From Chara braunii (Eukaryota; Streptophyta; Charophyceae; Charales; Characeae): a DNA stretch of 29,082 nucleotides. Shown here in pieces: positions 1-7,929 of the stretch. Positions within the stretch are counted from its first letter, which is position 1, and the number at the start of each line of letters is the position of its first letter. The notes below the pieces were generated by a model that did not search any database, was not told the DNA's origin, and saw only the letters and a program-made list of their open reading frames with translations. The stretch spans positions 1,729,435 through 1,758,516 of the forward strand of contig BFEA01000257.1 of NCBI GenBank assembly GCA_003427395.1, read 5' to 3'. A program made the translations under genes and the position numbers.

Positions 1-36
1 TTTTTTTTTTAACTTTTGGACCCTCCTCGACGTCCA

Positions 37-116
37 CCCCCTCTACAACCCCACCCACCTTATCGCCGGCAAACTTAACTTAACCGGCGTTAAGGTGGGT
101 ATAATTGTAGAGGGGG
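37..116. repeat. Imperfect foldback (long hairpin)
   Basis: Positions 37-69 pair with 84-116 around a 14-nt loop. The outer 12 bp (CCCCCTCTACAA with TTGTAGAGGGGG) are perfect. An internal loop (CCCCA against TATAA) follows, then about 15 bp with one mismatch closes the stem at CGCCGG/CCGGCG. It could be a small foldback transposon or a miRNA-precursor-like hairpin. Nothing in the flanks decides between them. Confidence 0.7.
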
Positions 117-157
117 CGCATGCATCACCCTATCTCAGTACCCAGGTAACTCTCTCT

Positions 158-217
158 TCTTTTTTTCTTCTTTTTTTTTTGTTTTTTTTTCCTTTTTTTT
201 CTTTTTTTTCTTTTTTT
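158..217. repeat. T-rich low-complexity tract
   Basis: About 60 bases of almost pure T with scattered C and G. Read on the minus strand it gives only a lysine/glutamate-rich nonsense frame. It may be the A-rich tail of a decayed minus-strand retroposon, but no element body was recognised. Confidence 0.6.
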
Positions 218-519
218 GTAACTAGGTAACTATCGTTCTGCCTCGCCTGTCCTCCCATTCCGACCCTGACCGACGACCAACTGCTGACCCTCTCCTCCTC
301 CTCCTGACCCCGCATCCTCGCCCTCCCCCCCCCTCTTCGTTCTTCTCGTGATAATCCATATACCCCTCAAGATTTCGTTCACTGAACGACCTTTTCGTTC
401 ACTGCACGATCCCCACCTACGCGTTCCAATCGGGCACAAATCATGTCCCGCTTGCGACATAGCACCGTCATCAAAATCGGAGTAGGCGAATGGACGGACT
501 GATGGAGGGAAGGGGGAAT

Positions 520-620
520 GTGTGGGGGGAGGGAGGGAGGGAGGGAGAAAGAGAGAGAGAGAGAGAAAGGGGGGGGAGGGGAGGGAGAGACACAGAGAGA
601 GAGAGAGAGAGAGACAGCGA
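520..620. repeat. Purine simple repeats: (GGGA)n then (GA)n
   Basis: A G-rich run with five GGG tracts separated by single A bases is followed by (GA)n and more GGGA blocks. Open frames across it on both strands are low-complexity Arg/Glu or Ser/Leu/Pro artefacts and were not called as genes. The first part fits the G-quadruplex pattern, and the whole polypurine strand could form triplex DNA. Confidence 0.85.
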
Positions 621-754
621 GAGAGGAGAGTAAGGAAGGGAGAGACTTCGCCACGGCGGTCAAACCCTTGTACCTTTTTGTTTTTCTTAGTCAGATTGTG
701 TACGGACACTCTTCTTCCGGATCCTCCACGCGCCTCTCAAACGTACAACACTGC

Positions 755-860
755 TGTGTATGTGTGTGTGTGGGTGGGTGGGTGTGTGTGGGTGGGTGTG
801 TGTGTGTGCGTTGGTGCGTGTGTGTGTGTGTGTGTGCATGTGCGTGTGCGTGTGTGTGAG
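755..860. repeat. (GT)n microsatellite with GGGT blocks
   Basis: An imperfect (GT)n tract. At 772-794 it contains GGGTGGGTGGGT followed by more GGG tracts, which fits a G-quadruplex motif. The Cys/Val-rich and His/Thr-rich frames across it are repeat artefacts. Confidence 0.85.
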
Positions 861-872
861 GGCATATTCAAA

Positions 873-928
873 ATTTGAGGCATTTTTGGGGTCACATTGG
901 AGAGGTCCGCTACCCAAATGCCTCAAAT
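873..928. repeat. 13-bp inverted repeat (ATTTGAGGCATTT)
   Basis: 873-885 and 916-928 are exact reverse complements 30 bp apart. A related string (CCAAATGCCTCAAAATTTTG) occurs near 2868, also beside a simple repeat and a TATGCCCT motif. This suggests termini of a small dispersed element rather than an isolated hairpin. Confidence 0.6.
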
Positions 929-978
929 GGTGACCCTTCTGTCAGCGGCCTGCGGGGCTACTCCTAATTGTAGGCATA

Positions 979-1174
979 CGGGGAGCCCCGTAACAGCAGC
1001 CAGAACCGTGTTCAGGAGAGAATATGCGGAGGCTGCTCCCGACCTGCAGGTGGGCGATACCGGATGTAGGGGTAGGGGACAGCCGGTAGCATTAGGGACC
1101 CTGCCAACAGGACCAATGATCCCTGAGCCTCCCCTCAAGCGGTGGTCCCCTCCCCTACGAACATCAGCAGACTG
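979..1174. repeat. GC-rich dispersed repeat, copy A
   Basis: This stretch lines up in the same order with 9658-9868. Shared blocks are the CCGTRRCAGC / ACCGTG string, a GGGCGATACC block, an AGCCGGTARCAT block and a CCCCTCCCCCTA-like block. The copies are clearly diverged and differ by indels. No coding signature was recognised, so this is an old dispersed repeat of unknown class. Confidence 0.5.
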
Positions 1175-1242
1175 CTCTGTGCCGGTCGGCGGATCCAGTG
1201 CTCTATCTCTAGTGGCCGGCGCCAATAGCGGGCCCCGGGTAC

Positions 1243-1679
1243 GAGGTGGACCCCACTGCTTTGCCGCAAAGCTTTGGAAGAGGATATGTGGAAACCCCGC
1301 TGATTTGTGGCAAAGCTTTGGAAAACGCTCAGATATGACGTGGCAGACGTTTTCACTCAGTTTTGTTTTGGCCGTTCCTTGCGGTTCGGCCATTCTGAGG
1401 AGGTAGGGGGGTGCACCTCCCTCGGTTTGGCCATCCCATGTGGAAAGGAGAGCCAGGGATTGGGTGAGAGCAGAGACAAGCGGATGTGAAGTTTCCATAC
1501 AGGGAAAGTTTTCCCTATCGGGTAACCGGCACCAACGGAACTGGTGACAATTTGTGCGGCAGTGGGGTCCGCTTTTCTCTTTCCCATCGCCAGGGCCTAC
1601 GATTTGGGTTTGGCGGAAGCTTTCCGCCTGGAGAAGCTTTCCGCCTGGAAAGCTTCCGCCAGGCAGTGGGGTCCACCTC
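1243..1679. repeat. Interval bounded by a 17-bp inverted repeat
   Basis: GAGGTGGACCCCACTGC at 1243-1259 is the exact reverse complement of 1663-1679, and similarity continues inward (CGCAAAGCTTT against the GGCGGAAGCTTT region). A partial third copy of the GCAGTGGGGTCC core lies near 1559. The right end has overlapping palindromes around AAGCTT (1612-1660). It may be a roughly 437-bp TIR element. No target-site duplication was found, and open frames inside show no recognisable protein. Confidence 0.45.
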
Positions 1680-2215
1680 TAAGCCTTCGACCTTTCGGAG
1701 TCCGAAAAGAAACCACTGCCGCCGACCAGATTTGTCAATGGCAGCCGAAGCGAAAAGATGGCCGTCGATTAGATTTATTAATAGCAGTCGTCGTCGGGCC
1801 CGGCCTCCGGGTTTTTAGGAGTTTGGGAAAACTTCCACTTTTCCATATTTTCCCAACACTGGCGGAGGTACTAACGGTTTAAAACAAAACAAAAACAAAA
1901 AAATCGTCGATTAAGCAAACAGCCTGCCAAACAAAAGATAAAGAGATGACAATAGCAAGGATGTACCAATCCCTCATCATGTTGATGAGGGGTGGGCAGG
2001 CATTGCCGATGCGGGAGATCGGCGGTGCTAGCGCCGAGCAATGGTCAGTCACTGCACCTCCCCCTACCTCCACTCAACCCCACATGGCGTTGTCTAATGG
2101 CCAATATTGTCGCTGCATAGCAACCAACAACATCAGCCGAGGTCCTGCCAATGCTGGCTTGGGGGCCAACGGTTTATCTCTAGTTGGTAGATCACCAAGC
2201 TTGCTCAAACACGTA
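1680..2215. other. No recognised gene
   Basis: About 535 bp of mixed composition with an A-rich patch at 1880-1902. Several 60-110 codon frames exist on both strands, but none gives a recognisable protein and they overlap one another, so none is called. Confidence 0.5.
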
Positions 2216-2300
2216 CGTGAGGCCAATGGGGATTGAACCCACGACCTCCGGAATGCAACTTTTGTGCCTTACCAACTGAGCTAGCTCTTGCACCACTGTT
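2216..2300 (-). other. tRNA-like sequence (tRNA pseudogene or SINE head)
   Basis: The minus strand carries an A-box-like TAGCTCAGTTGGTAAGG and, 3' of it, a B-box-like GTGGGTTCAATCCCC in which GTGGG can pair with CCCAT as a T stem. The D stem is imperfect and no convincing 5-bp anticodon stem forms, so this is not a functional tRNA by eye. A tRNA-derived SINE head or a decayed tRNA copy both fit. tRNAscan-SE should score it as pseudo or below threshold. Confidence 0.55.
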
Positions 2301-2369
2301 GTGGTGCCAACCTACCCCGTGGGCTAGGGAGAGATCCGGGTTGGTTGGTGTTCCCCCGTACTATACATA

Positions 2370-2490
2370 GGCCCTCGCTGCACTACTCTCGAAATGTGCA
2401 AAACGAGAGCGAATCTTCTGCTAGAATATGGAAAGATGCACGACCATGATTTTTGTCTTTTGTGTATGTCGAGAGTAGTGCAGCAAGGCC
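2370..2490. mobile_element. Small MITE-like element (121 bp)
   Basis: The left end GGCCCTCGCTGCACTACTCT (2370 onward) and the right end (2458-2490) form inverted repeats of about 30 bp. Their shared core is GCTGCACTACTCTCGA. A CATA at both edges may be the target duplication. Single diverged termini of the same family occur at 2621-2653 and 15504-15534. There is no coding capacity, so it is non-autonomous. Confidence 0.6.
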
Positions 2491-2570
2491 CATAAACTAG
2501 CGAGAGGATGAGATACATGAGTACTGGCAAGAAGATGAGATAGATGAAAGAATAATATAGCTTACTTTGG

Positions 2571-2653
2571 AAAAAAAAAAAAAAAAAAAAGATTTTGTAG
2601 TCGTGGATTCAGTCTCTTTTTGCACATTTTGAGAGTAGTGTAGGGAGGCCCAT
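2571..2653. repeat. Poly(A) tract plus a lone terminus of the 2370-2490 element family
   Basis: An A-run at about 2571-2590 is followed at 2621-2653 by TGCACATTTTGAGAGTAGTG and GGAGGCCC, a diverged copy of the right terminus of the small element upstream. No matching left terminus was found nearby. Another A-run lies at 2713-2730. Confidence 0.5.
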
Positions 2654-2865
2654 GTACATTGTAAGAAAAGAATAATAAAATCCATCTACTTTCTTACGTT
2701 ATTTTGGCGTGCAAAAAAAAAAAAAAAAAATCTACTCTTTTCGTCCTCACCCGTCTGACTACGCACACTTGCTCTGAGGGTGAAGTGTCAAGGTCGCGAC
2801 TTCATCCTTTCTGCATGAAGTCCGCCCATGTGACCACATGAGGACATAAAGTCCCAAATAGGCCT

Positions 2866-3013
2866 TACCCAAATGCCTCAAAATTTTGAGACTTTTGGTC
2901 CTCGTGTGAGTATGCCCTGAGTGAGAGAGAGACAAACAGACAGACGAACAAACAGAGAGAGGTACAGAGAGAGACATTCGTCATGGGGACGGTCATTTGA
3001 ATACAGGGCATAC
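2866..3013. repeat. TIR-like pair (GTATGCCCTG / CAGGGCATAC) around a GA-rich tract
   Basis: GTATGCCCTG at about 2909 is repeated inverted as CAGGGCATAC at about 3004. Between them is a GA/CAGA-rich simple tract. The left neighbour CCCAAATGCCTCAAAA also occurs inverted near 873-890 beside GGCATA. This looks like a dispersed non-autonomous element with an expanded microsatellite core. Confidence 0.4.
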
Positions 3014-3160
3014 GCACTGCCCAAAATGCAAAACGTCGTCGCCCATACGCTCTACCAAGAGCACAAAACCTTTTTACAGGCATTTCCCAGCTTACAAAAA
3101 CTCATTAGACCCCGATCTGCGCAACATACGTTCCGACTTGGTCCCTTCGACTGAGTTGAA

Positions 3161-3590
3161 ATGCAAAAACACTTAATGGTTGATCTCTTAACACATGTTA
3201 CAATGGGGATAGACGTCGTGTGTGCAGATACCGCATGGTGTTCGGTATGTAAACACTATTTCCATAAATATTGCGATGAGTCTTGCCCAGCGAAAGGTAG
3301 ACGACCAAAAGGTAATAAATGGCATGGCCCTTCCTTTGAGGAGAAAAGCAAGGTGGAGGACGAGAAGGATGGAAGGGGGAAGGAGCAGGGGAACGAGGAG
3401 GAGGAAAAGATGGGGAAAAGCGGGGCAGAGAAAATAACGGGGATAACCAGGGAGGAGGAGTAGGGGAGAAGAAGCAGTGGGAAAAGCAGGGAGGAAAAGG
3501 GGAAACGAAGGAAAGAGAGGAGATAAGGGATGGTGTTCGACGGAAAACAAAAGGAGAAGAGAGAGAGAAAGGGGACACCAAAGGGGGACG
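3161..3590 (+). other. Purine-rich stretch with low-complexity open frames, not called as a gene
   Basis: A 100-codon plus-strand frame (3161-3463) begins with an ordinary-looking part that includes several Cys and His (CSVCKHYFHKYC). It then becomes Lys/Glu/Gly-rich because the DNA is a GGA/GAA purine tract running to 3590. The Cys/His cluster superficially resembles a zinc-binding motif, but it is too short and isolated to assign. The purine tract leads directly into the ccmFN fragment. Confidence 0.35.
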
Positions 3591-3797
3591 TGTTGGTGTT
3601 TTTTAACTTTAGGAATACTACTAGGAAGTTTGTGGGCTTATCACGAGCTAGGTTGGGGTGGTTGGTGGTCTTGGGATCCCGTAGAAAATGTGTCTTTGAT
3701 ACCTTGGTATTAGCTACCGCTAGTATTCATCCAGTCATTTCATTTCGGTTGAATTATTGAACCTTCTTTCTAAACATTGTTAATTTTTTATTGGACC
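3591..3797 (+). pseudogene. ccmFN: ccmFN fragment, nuclear copy of mitochondrial DNA (NUMT)
   Basis: This is part of the cytochrome c maturation factor CcmF/CcmFN, a membrane protein of the haem-lyase complex encoded in plant mitochondrial DNA. The translation carries the tryptophan-rich WWD motif almost intact ([12 protein letters not shown], then WDPVENVS). It begins [12 protein letters not shown] at 3591. One base is missing after the TGG at 3705-3707, so the first frame hits TAG at 3711. The expected continuation ([10 protein letters not shown]) resumes in the next frame, meets TGA at 3758-3760, and still resembles CcmFN to about 3797 (TFFLNIVNF). It is roughly 69 codons of a much longer gene with no start and no end, so it is a dead fragment. 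Family identification is firm. Origin by organelle-to-nucleus transfer is inferred from the nuclear-type repeats around it. Confidence 0.88.
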
Positions 3798-3800
3798 TAC

Positions 3801-4735
3801 ATGGAAAAACAACAAGGAAAAAGCATGAAAAAGGCAAAGGGGGCAAAAGTGGGTCGAAAACCTTCAATGAACAAGAAGACGGGTTTTTAGATTACAACCT
3901 CAGACAAGAGGGCTAGAGGGAACAACGGACAATTATATAAATGGAAAGAGAAGCGGAAAGATGAGGGGAAGAAGAAAAAGCCGAAGTCATAAAATAAAAG
4001 ATCTACCTTGGAGGACTCGGAGGAGAGCATGAAGGTCGATAAGATACTCATCAACCTCCTTCATAAGGAAAATGCGGAGTCTTCTCCCTTCATTTTCGGG
4101 AATAAAAAAAGTAGGAAGAAGAAAAGTAAGAATAAGAATGGTAGAAAATAAGATTTGTCTATAGATATATGCGGTCATCAACAGGGTGGAGCACGGCCGC
4201 TTGAAGCATCAGATCAGGGGATTGGTGACAAGGCTCAGCAGAGGGACGATGATCCTTCCTCAACCGAAGCCACGACCCCCAACTTTCAATGCGATGCCAA
4301 GGTGTCTCACCTTCGGGGGTGGTCTATAAGCCTATATCCTCCGACTCGGAGATCGAGTCTGACCATGAACCCCTCCTAATAAAATGGCAAAATTTAGAAG
4401 GAGTCAAGGAGGATGGCTCGGACGACAATCAGGCAACGCCTTAGAGGGAGATTGATCTGAATGAGGACTTGGAGTTTGCAGCAGCTGGCCTTTTCCAAGA
4501 AGGAGTAATCCAGTTCGAGAGGATTACTGACAAAAGTATCTAACCTATGTTGTCCGCCTGTAAGAAAGCTCGACTAAATGATAATTCGGCAACCCCCACG
4601 GTCGAGGAACAAAGTCGGGGGGACCCTGCTCGGCGGGAGGGGAAGAGCAAAGCTAATAAAAAGGGTCAACCCTCGCGTTTCGCAAACAAATATTTGGTTA
4701 AGGGCGGATCCCATGAAATCTTTGGAAAGAGTTGA
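3801..4735 (+). pseudogene. LINE ORF1 remnant (lysine-rich)
   Basis: An ATG at 3801 opens a frame readable to about 4320 despite stops at 3888, 3987 and 4149. It encodes a very lysine-rich N-terminal part and a second basic patch (KKSRKKKSKNKNGRK near 4110-4148). Reading then shifts to another frame from about 4340 to the TGA at 4733, with two more internal stops. That part is acidic (SDSEIESDHEPLL) and ends in another basic stretch. ORF1 proteins of LINEs are RNA-binding particle proteins. I see no CCHC knuckle or RRM, so the ORF1 label rests on position upstream of the endonuclease and on composition. A different captured gene is possible. Confidence 0.5.
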
Positions 4736-5314
4736 TAGGTCCAAACGTCGATCGCAAAATATTTAATTCTAATTATAATTTTGGACTCCCCAGAGGGTTT
4801 GATTCCTCTAACGTGGAAATCCCAGGAGGACTCTTTGAGTCTCCCCTCCATTGCGGTGGCTAACCTTTCTTCAGACAAGTAAGCACTATATCTGGTCCAT
4901 AACTATGTCTTGAAACGGACAGATTTGTGCGCCATCCTACAAAATCCGAAGAAAGGACGACATGTGACTCAGTCACCAGACGACAATAAGATCCTTTTTC
5001 ATTTCACATTTTTGATTTTGCAATTTATGATGGATTCTCTAGTGGAGTGGTGTAAGAGCTCAGTTCTTTAATATCCTCTCTGGGACGTTGTTATGTAAAA
5101 AAACGGATCACTGTCAGATATCCACTTGAGACATGGCCTATCTGCAAAGGAATTTGCAGACTGAATAGCACGAGGAAGTGCCAACTCAGTGGTAAGCTCT
5201 CTTGATTTTCGATTGGCAGTAAATGCAGGCTGCCAACATTTTGCTTTGTAGCTCAATCTCCTCGGGATAACATTGGTTATCAACCGCATCCAAAAATATG
5301 GCGGCAATGACCTT
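4736..5314 (+). other. LINE interior between ORF1 and endonuclease
   Basis: About 580 bp with only short broken frames, such as a serine/leucine-rich stretch near 4790-4870. No domain is recognisable. By position it is ORF1 tail and inter-ORF sequence of the LINE. A nested insertion cannot be excluded. Confidence 0.4.
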
Positions 5315-6060
5315 TCTGATGATCATACCGAATAGAGTAAGGATAGTAAGTTGGAATATAAAAGTATTAGGGGAAAAAAATAAAATAATGCAACTATCAA
5401 CATCGTACAAATACTATGTATTAAGGAGAGCAAGTTGAATTTAACAAAAATACAAGAAAATGCAGCATGGTGACCTAGACAGTAGTTCTGGGGGCCGACA
5501 GATAGCTCCAAAAAATGAGTCGCCATCTTAATTAGTAAAGACTAAGAATGCACGGTTCTGGACTACTATGAGGACCCGGATAGACGTTGGGCATGGGTCA
5601 AGTTAACAAGTGAGGGAGCATCATGACAGCATACATGCCTACTGACTGTATTGAGAGAACGAACTTTTTCTCCAACCTCCCAGCCTGTATCTCGGAGATA
5701 ATAAATTTGGCCATCCCGGGGGACTGAAATACAGTCCTGAACCCAGACCTAAACTCTCTCCGGGTGATCTCCTTCTTAGAATCCCAAGATTTAGTGATTA
5801 CGTTCAGGGTCATGAATCCATAAAACGGTGGATTCACATGCTTTGGACCGAAGCCATCAGAAACGGTCCCCGCTCTATGTAGAAGGCAGTACCATATCGT
5901 AACCAGGGGTGTGCTATGAGAAAGGTATATATCCTCTGAGTTACATATCTCATCTATGTTGGATTATTACCCTATTATTATCGATATTATCTCGAAGGAT
6001 TTGGTGCAACGAGTGAGACCACCCTTCACGTTAAATGACAATATTATGAAAAATAAAGGT
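5315..6060 (+). pseudogene. LINE ORF2: AP-endonuclease domain, decayed
   Basis: This domain nicks target DNA to prime reverse transcription. Motifs appear in the family order across shifted frames. The first is RIVSWNIKVLGE, with SWN at 5349-5357. Next comes a CIKESKL stretch in the place of the LQETK motif, then VAILISKD near 5520. ERTFFSNLPACI is followed by GD-stop-NTVLNP, where the usual Trp codon is TGA at 5725-5727. Last is LDYYPI at 5959-5976, in the place of the usual SDHYPI. The change to Tyr at the catalytic His position (GAT TAT at 5962-5967) would inactivate the enzyme even without the stops and frameshifts. Confidence 0.75.
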
Positions 6061-6540
6061 ATCCCGGACGCAGACTCATAATTTGTTTGACTCGGAAGAA
6101 AGATGGACTGAAATGGGGTTAAATATACTATGGGACGCTCTTATGGTATTTTCCATAAGGAAAGCAGCCAACCGCAGTTGAAAAAAAGAGTCTTTGCGAA
6201 ACTGATAAGCAAGGTTGAGAGTAAATTTTGGGTGGAACCCTTCGTGGATTTATATTGGTCAGATAAAAGAAAGAAGGCCATGTATGATCTGGAATAGGTA
6301 GAATCCCACAAACAGAATTAGTGGTTGAGGCTAAAAGGTATAACTGGCTATGATCGAATGACAAAGGAGACGTTCAAATCTCTAATTCTCCGCCAAACTA
6401 AGTCTTTGATACGGAAACTATCCCACCCGTTCGCATTGCTCTTCCTCCCAGTAGTCGATACGCCAACCATCTACATGTATGCTTTATAATATTTTAGAGA
6501 TATTATTTCTACTCGCAGGCCATATGATACCTTTGATTCA
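6061..6540 (+). pseudogene. LINE ORF2: endonuclease-RT linker, decayed
   Basis: The linker typical of plant LINEs is readable in pieces: WLRLKGITGYDRMTKETF near 6325, then SLILRQTKSLIRKL and a YFRDIISTRRPYD stretch near 6495. The pattern of a basic helix followed by a Phe and an RQ-rich segment precedes the RT fingers in this family. Stops and frame changes show decay at the same level as the neighbouring domains. Confidence 0.65.
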
Positions 6541-7525
6541 TACATCTCATTGAACTTAGACTTCTGGAATAGAACCACAGTTCAACTATCCGTCGAAGCA
6601 AGGAATAGTCTGGATGCCTCATTCTCGGAAAGGGAAATCCATAGAGAAGTCAAGCAAATGGCTTTGGGCAAATGCCCAGGCCTAGACGGTCTGTCAGTGA
6701 AACTGTCAGATCTACAACAACGCCATGCGAACTAGATCCCTCCCAGGCTATTTTGTGAAAGGGGTGATATCCCTACTTTACAAAAAGGAAAATAAAAGGA
6801 AAGTTCACAACTACAGATTGATTTCGATCCTAAATATGGCTTACAAGATCCTTGCAAAGACCTTGGTTATTTGACGGGCGGATCGCCTCCCTAATATAAT
6901 AGGCTTGGAACACGGGGTCTTTATAAAATGCAGGTCAATCTTTGGAAATATTATAAATGTTGTTCAAGCCTTGGAGATAATTAGTAAGGAACGAAGGGAG
7001 GTGGTAGTCGTTCTCCGAGTCTTGGATATGGAAAAGGCATACGGCGAAGTTGGGTGAACTTTTGTCGCAACTATTCTGTCAAATGGGTTTTGGTTCAGGT
7101 TTTTGCCTATGGGTGAAAGCTATGTATTCTCAGGCAGTGTCCTCGGTAGTGATCAATGACCAACTGTCAGACGAGTTCCATCTCACGCACTCACTTCGTC
7201 AAGGGTGTCCATTGACCCCGTTATTATTTGTAAAGCAATTAGAAGTACTATTGGACAATAATAGGGCGAACCCCCGGATTTCAGGTCTCTGCTCGCCAAA
7301 CTCCATCCATCGAAAAAAAGTCGTCATAGGAGATGATCTCACCGTGGCCTGTGAGAATTCAATTGTAGCTTAAGATGAACTTAAAAATGTATTGGATGTT
7401 TAATGTTCTTTGCCTGAGGCATTAATAAATTGAACAAATCTACCTACTTTCTACCCTCTCCATTTTTACTTCAAGTAAACTGGGGACTCAGGCTGGTTCC
7501 CACCAATAAATAATTTTTTAGACTT
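6541..7525 (+). pseudogene. LINE ORF2: reverse transcriptase, decayed
   Basis: RT motifs appear in order in three frames. The finger region GKCPGLDGL is at 6667-6693. Then KGVISLLYKK and NYRLISILNMAYKILAKTL run to a stop at 6872-6874, followed by LPNIIGLEHGVFIKCRSIFG and the catalytic-Asp block VLDMEKAYGEV (about 7020-7055). After a frameshift come MGFGSGFCLWVKAMYSQAVS and LRQGCPLTPLLFV (7194 onward). IGDDLTV at 7326-7346 replaces the usual (F/Y)ADD box. A continuing remnant (ELKNVLDV, then a possible WGLRLVP) reaches about 7525. This is an RNA-templated DNA polymerase by homology, non-functional here. Confidence 0.85.
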
Positions 7526-7568
7526 AAAGTGTCCCTATCAGACTGCTTCGCAACACAAGACCTGTTGT

Positions 7569-7665
7569 TGGTCTTGATCATCCACTTGATTAACAATGTC
7601 AAGGTATGTTGCCAGTCACAAGCAACATACCTTGACATTGTTAATCAAGTGGATGATCAAGACCA
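7569..7665. repeat. Perfect 44-bp inverted repeat
   Basis: 7569-7612 and 7622-7665 are exact reverse complements over 44 bases, separated by a 9-nt spacer. The surrounding LINE is heavily decayed, so a perfect palindrome inside it must be recent. Otherwise it is a foldback artefact of library preparation or assembly. Confidence 0.95.
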
Positions 7666-7929
7666 TGTTCGCCAATTCTTCAAACCCGTGGATAAAGTTT
7701 GTCGAGTACATACTGGGAAATGAGTGCTCTTTGAGTAATCACGAAGACACCTAACTATGTTGTCTTCTGGCCTCTGTTGCAAACAAAATGCCAAAATTGA
7801 AATTATGGAAATGAATATTATAAGTGTGGCATAAGCTCTTTCCGCACTCACAGAGAGATCCGAGGACCAATAATGAAGTGTCCAATCAACTTCTGTCCGA
7901 GAATTAGTCAATTCTTCGGTAAAATGAAA

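Noticed and set aside
230-709. A 159-codon minus-strand frame and overlapping frames on both strands
   Set aside because: They cross the GGGA/GA simple repeat, and their Ser/Leu/Pro or Arg/Glu composition comes from that repeat. No domain is recognisable.
923-1498. A 191-codon minus-strand frame
   Set aside because: It lies over a GC-rich dispersed repeat with overlapping frames on both strands and no recognisable domain; the related copy at 9658-9868 does not keep the frame.
3249-3285. Cys/His cluster resembling a zinc-binding motif (CSVCKHYFHKYC)
   Set aside because: Too short, followed at once by a purine-repeat translation, with no partner domain.
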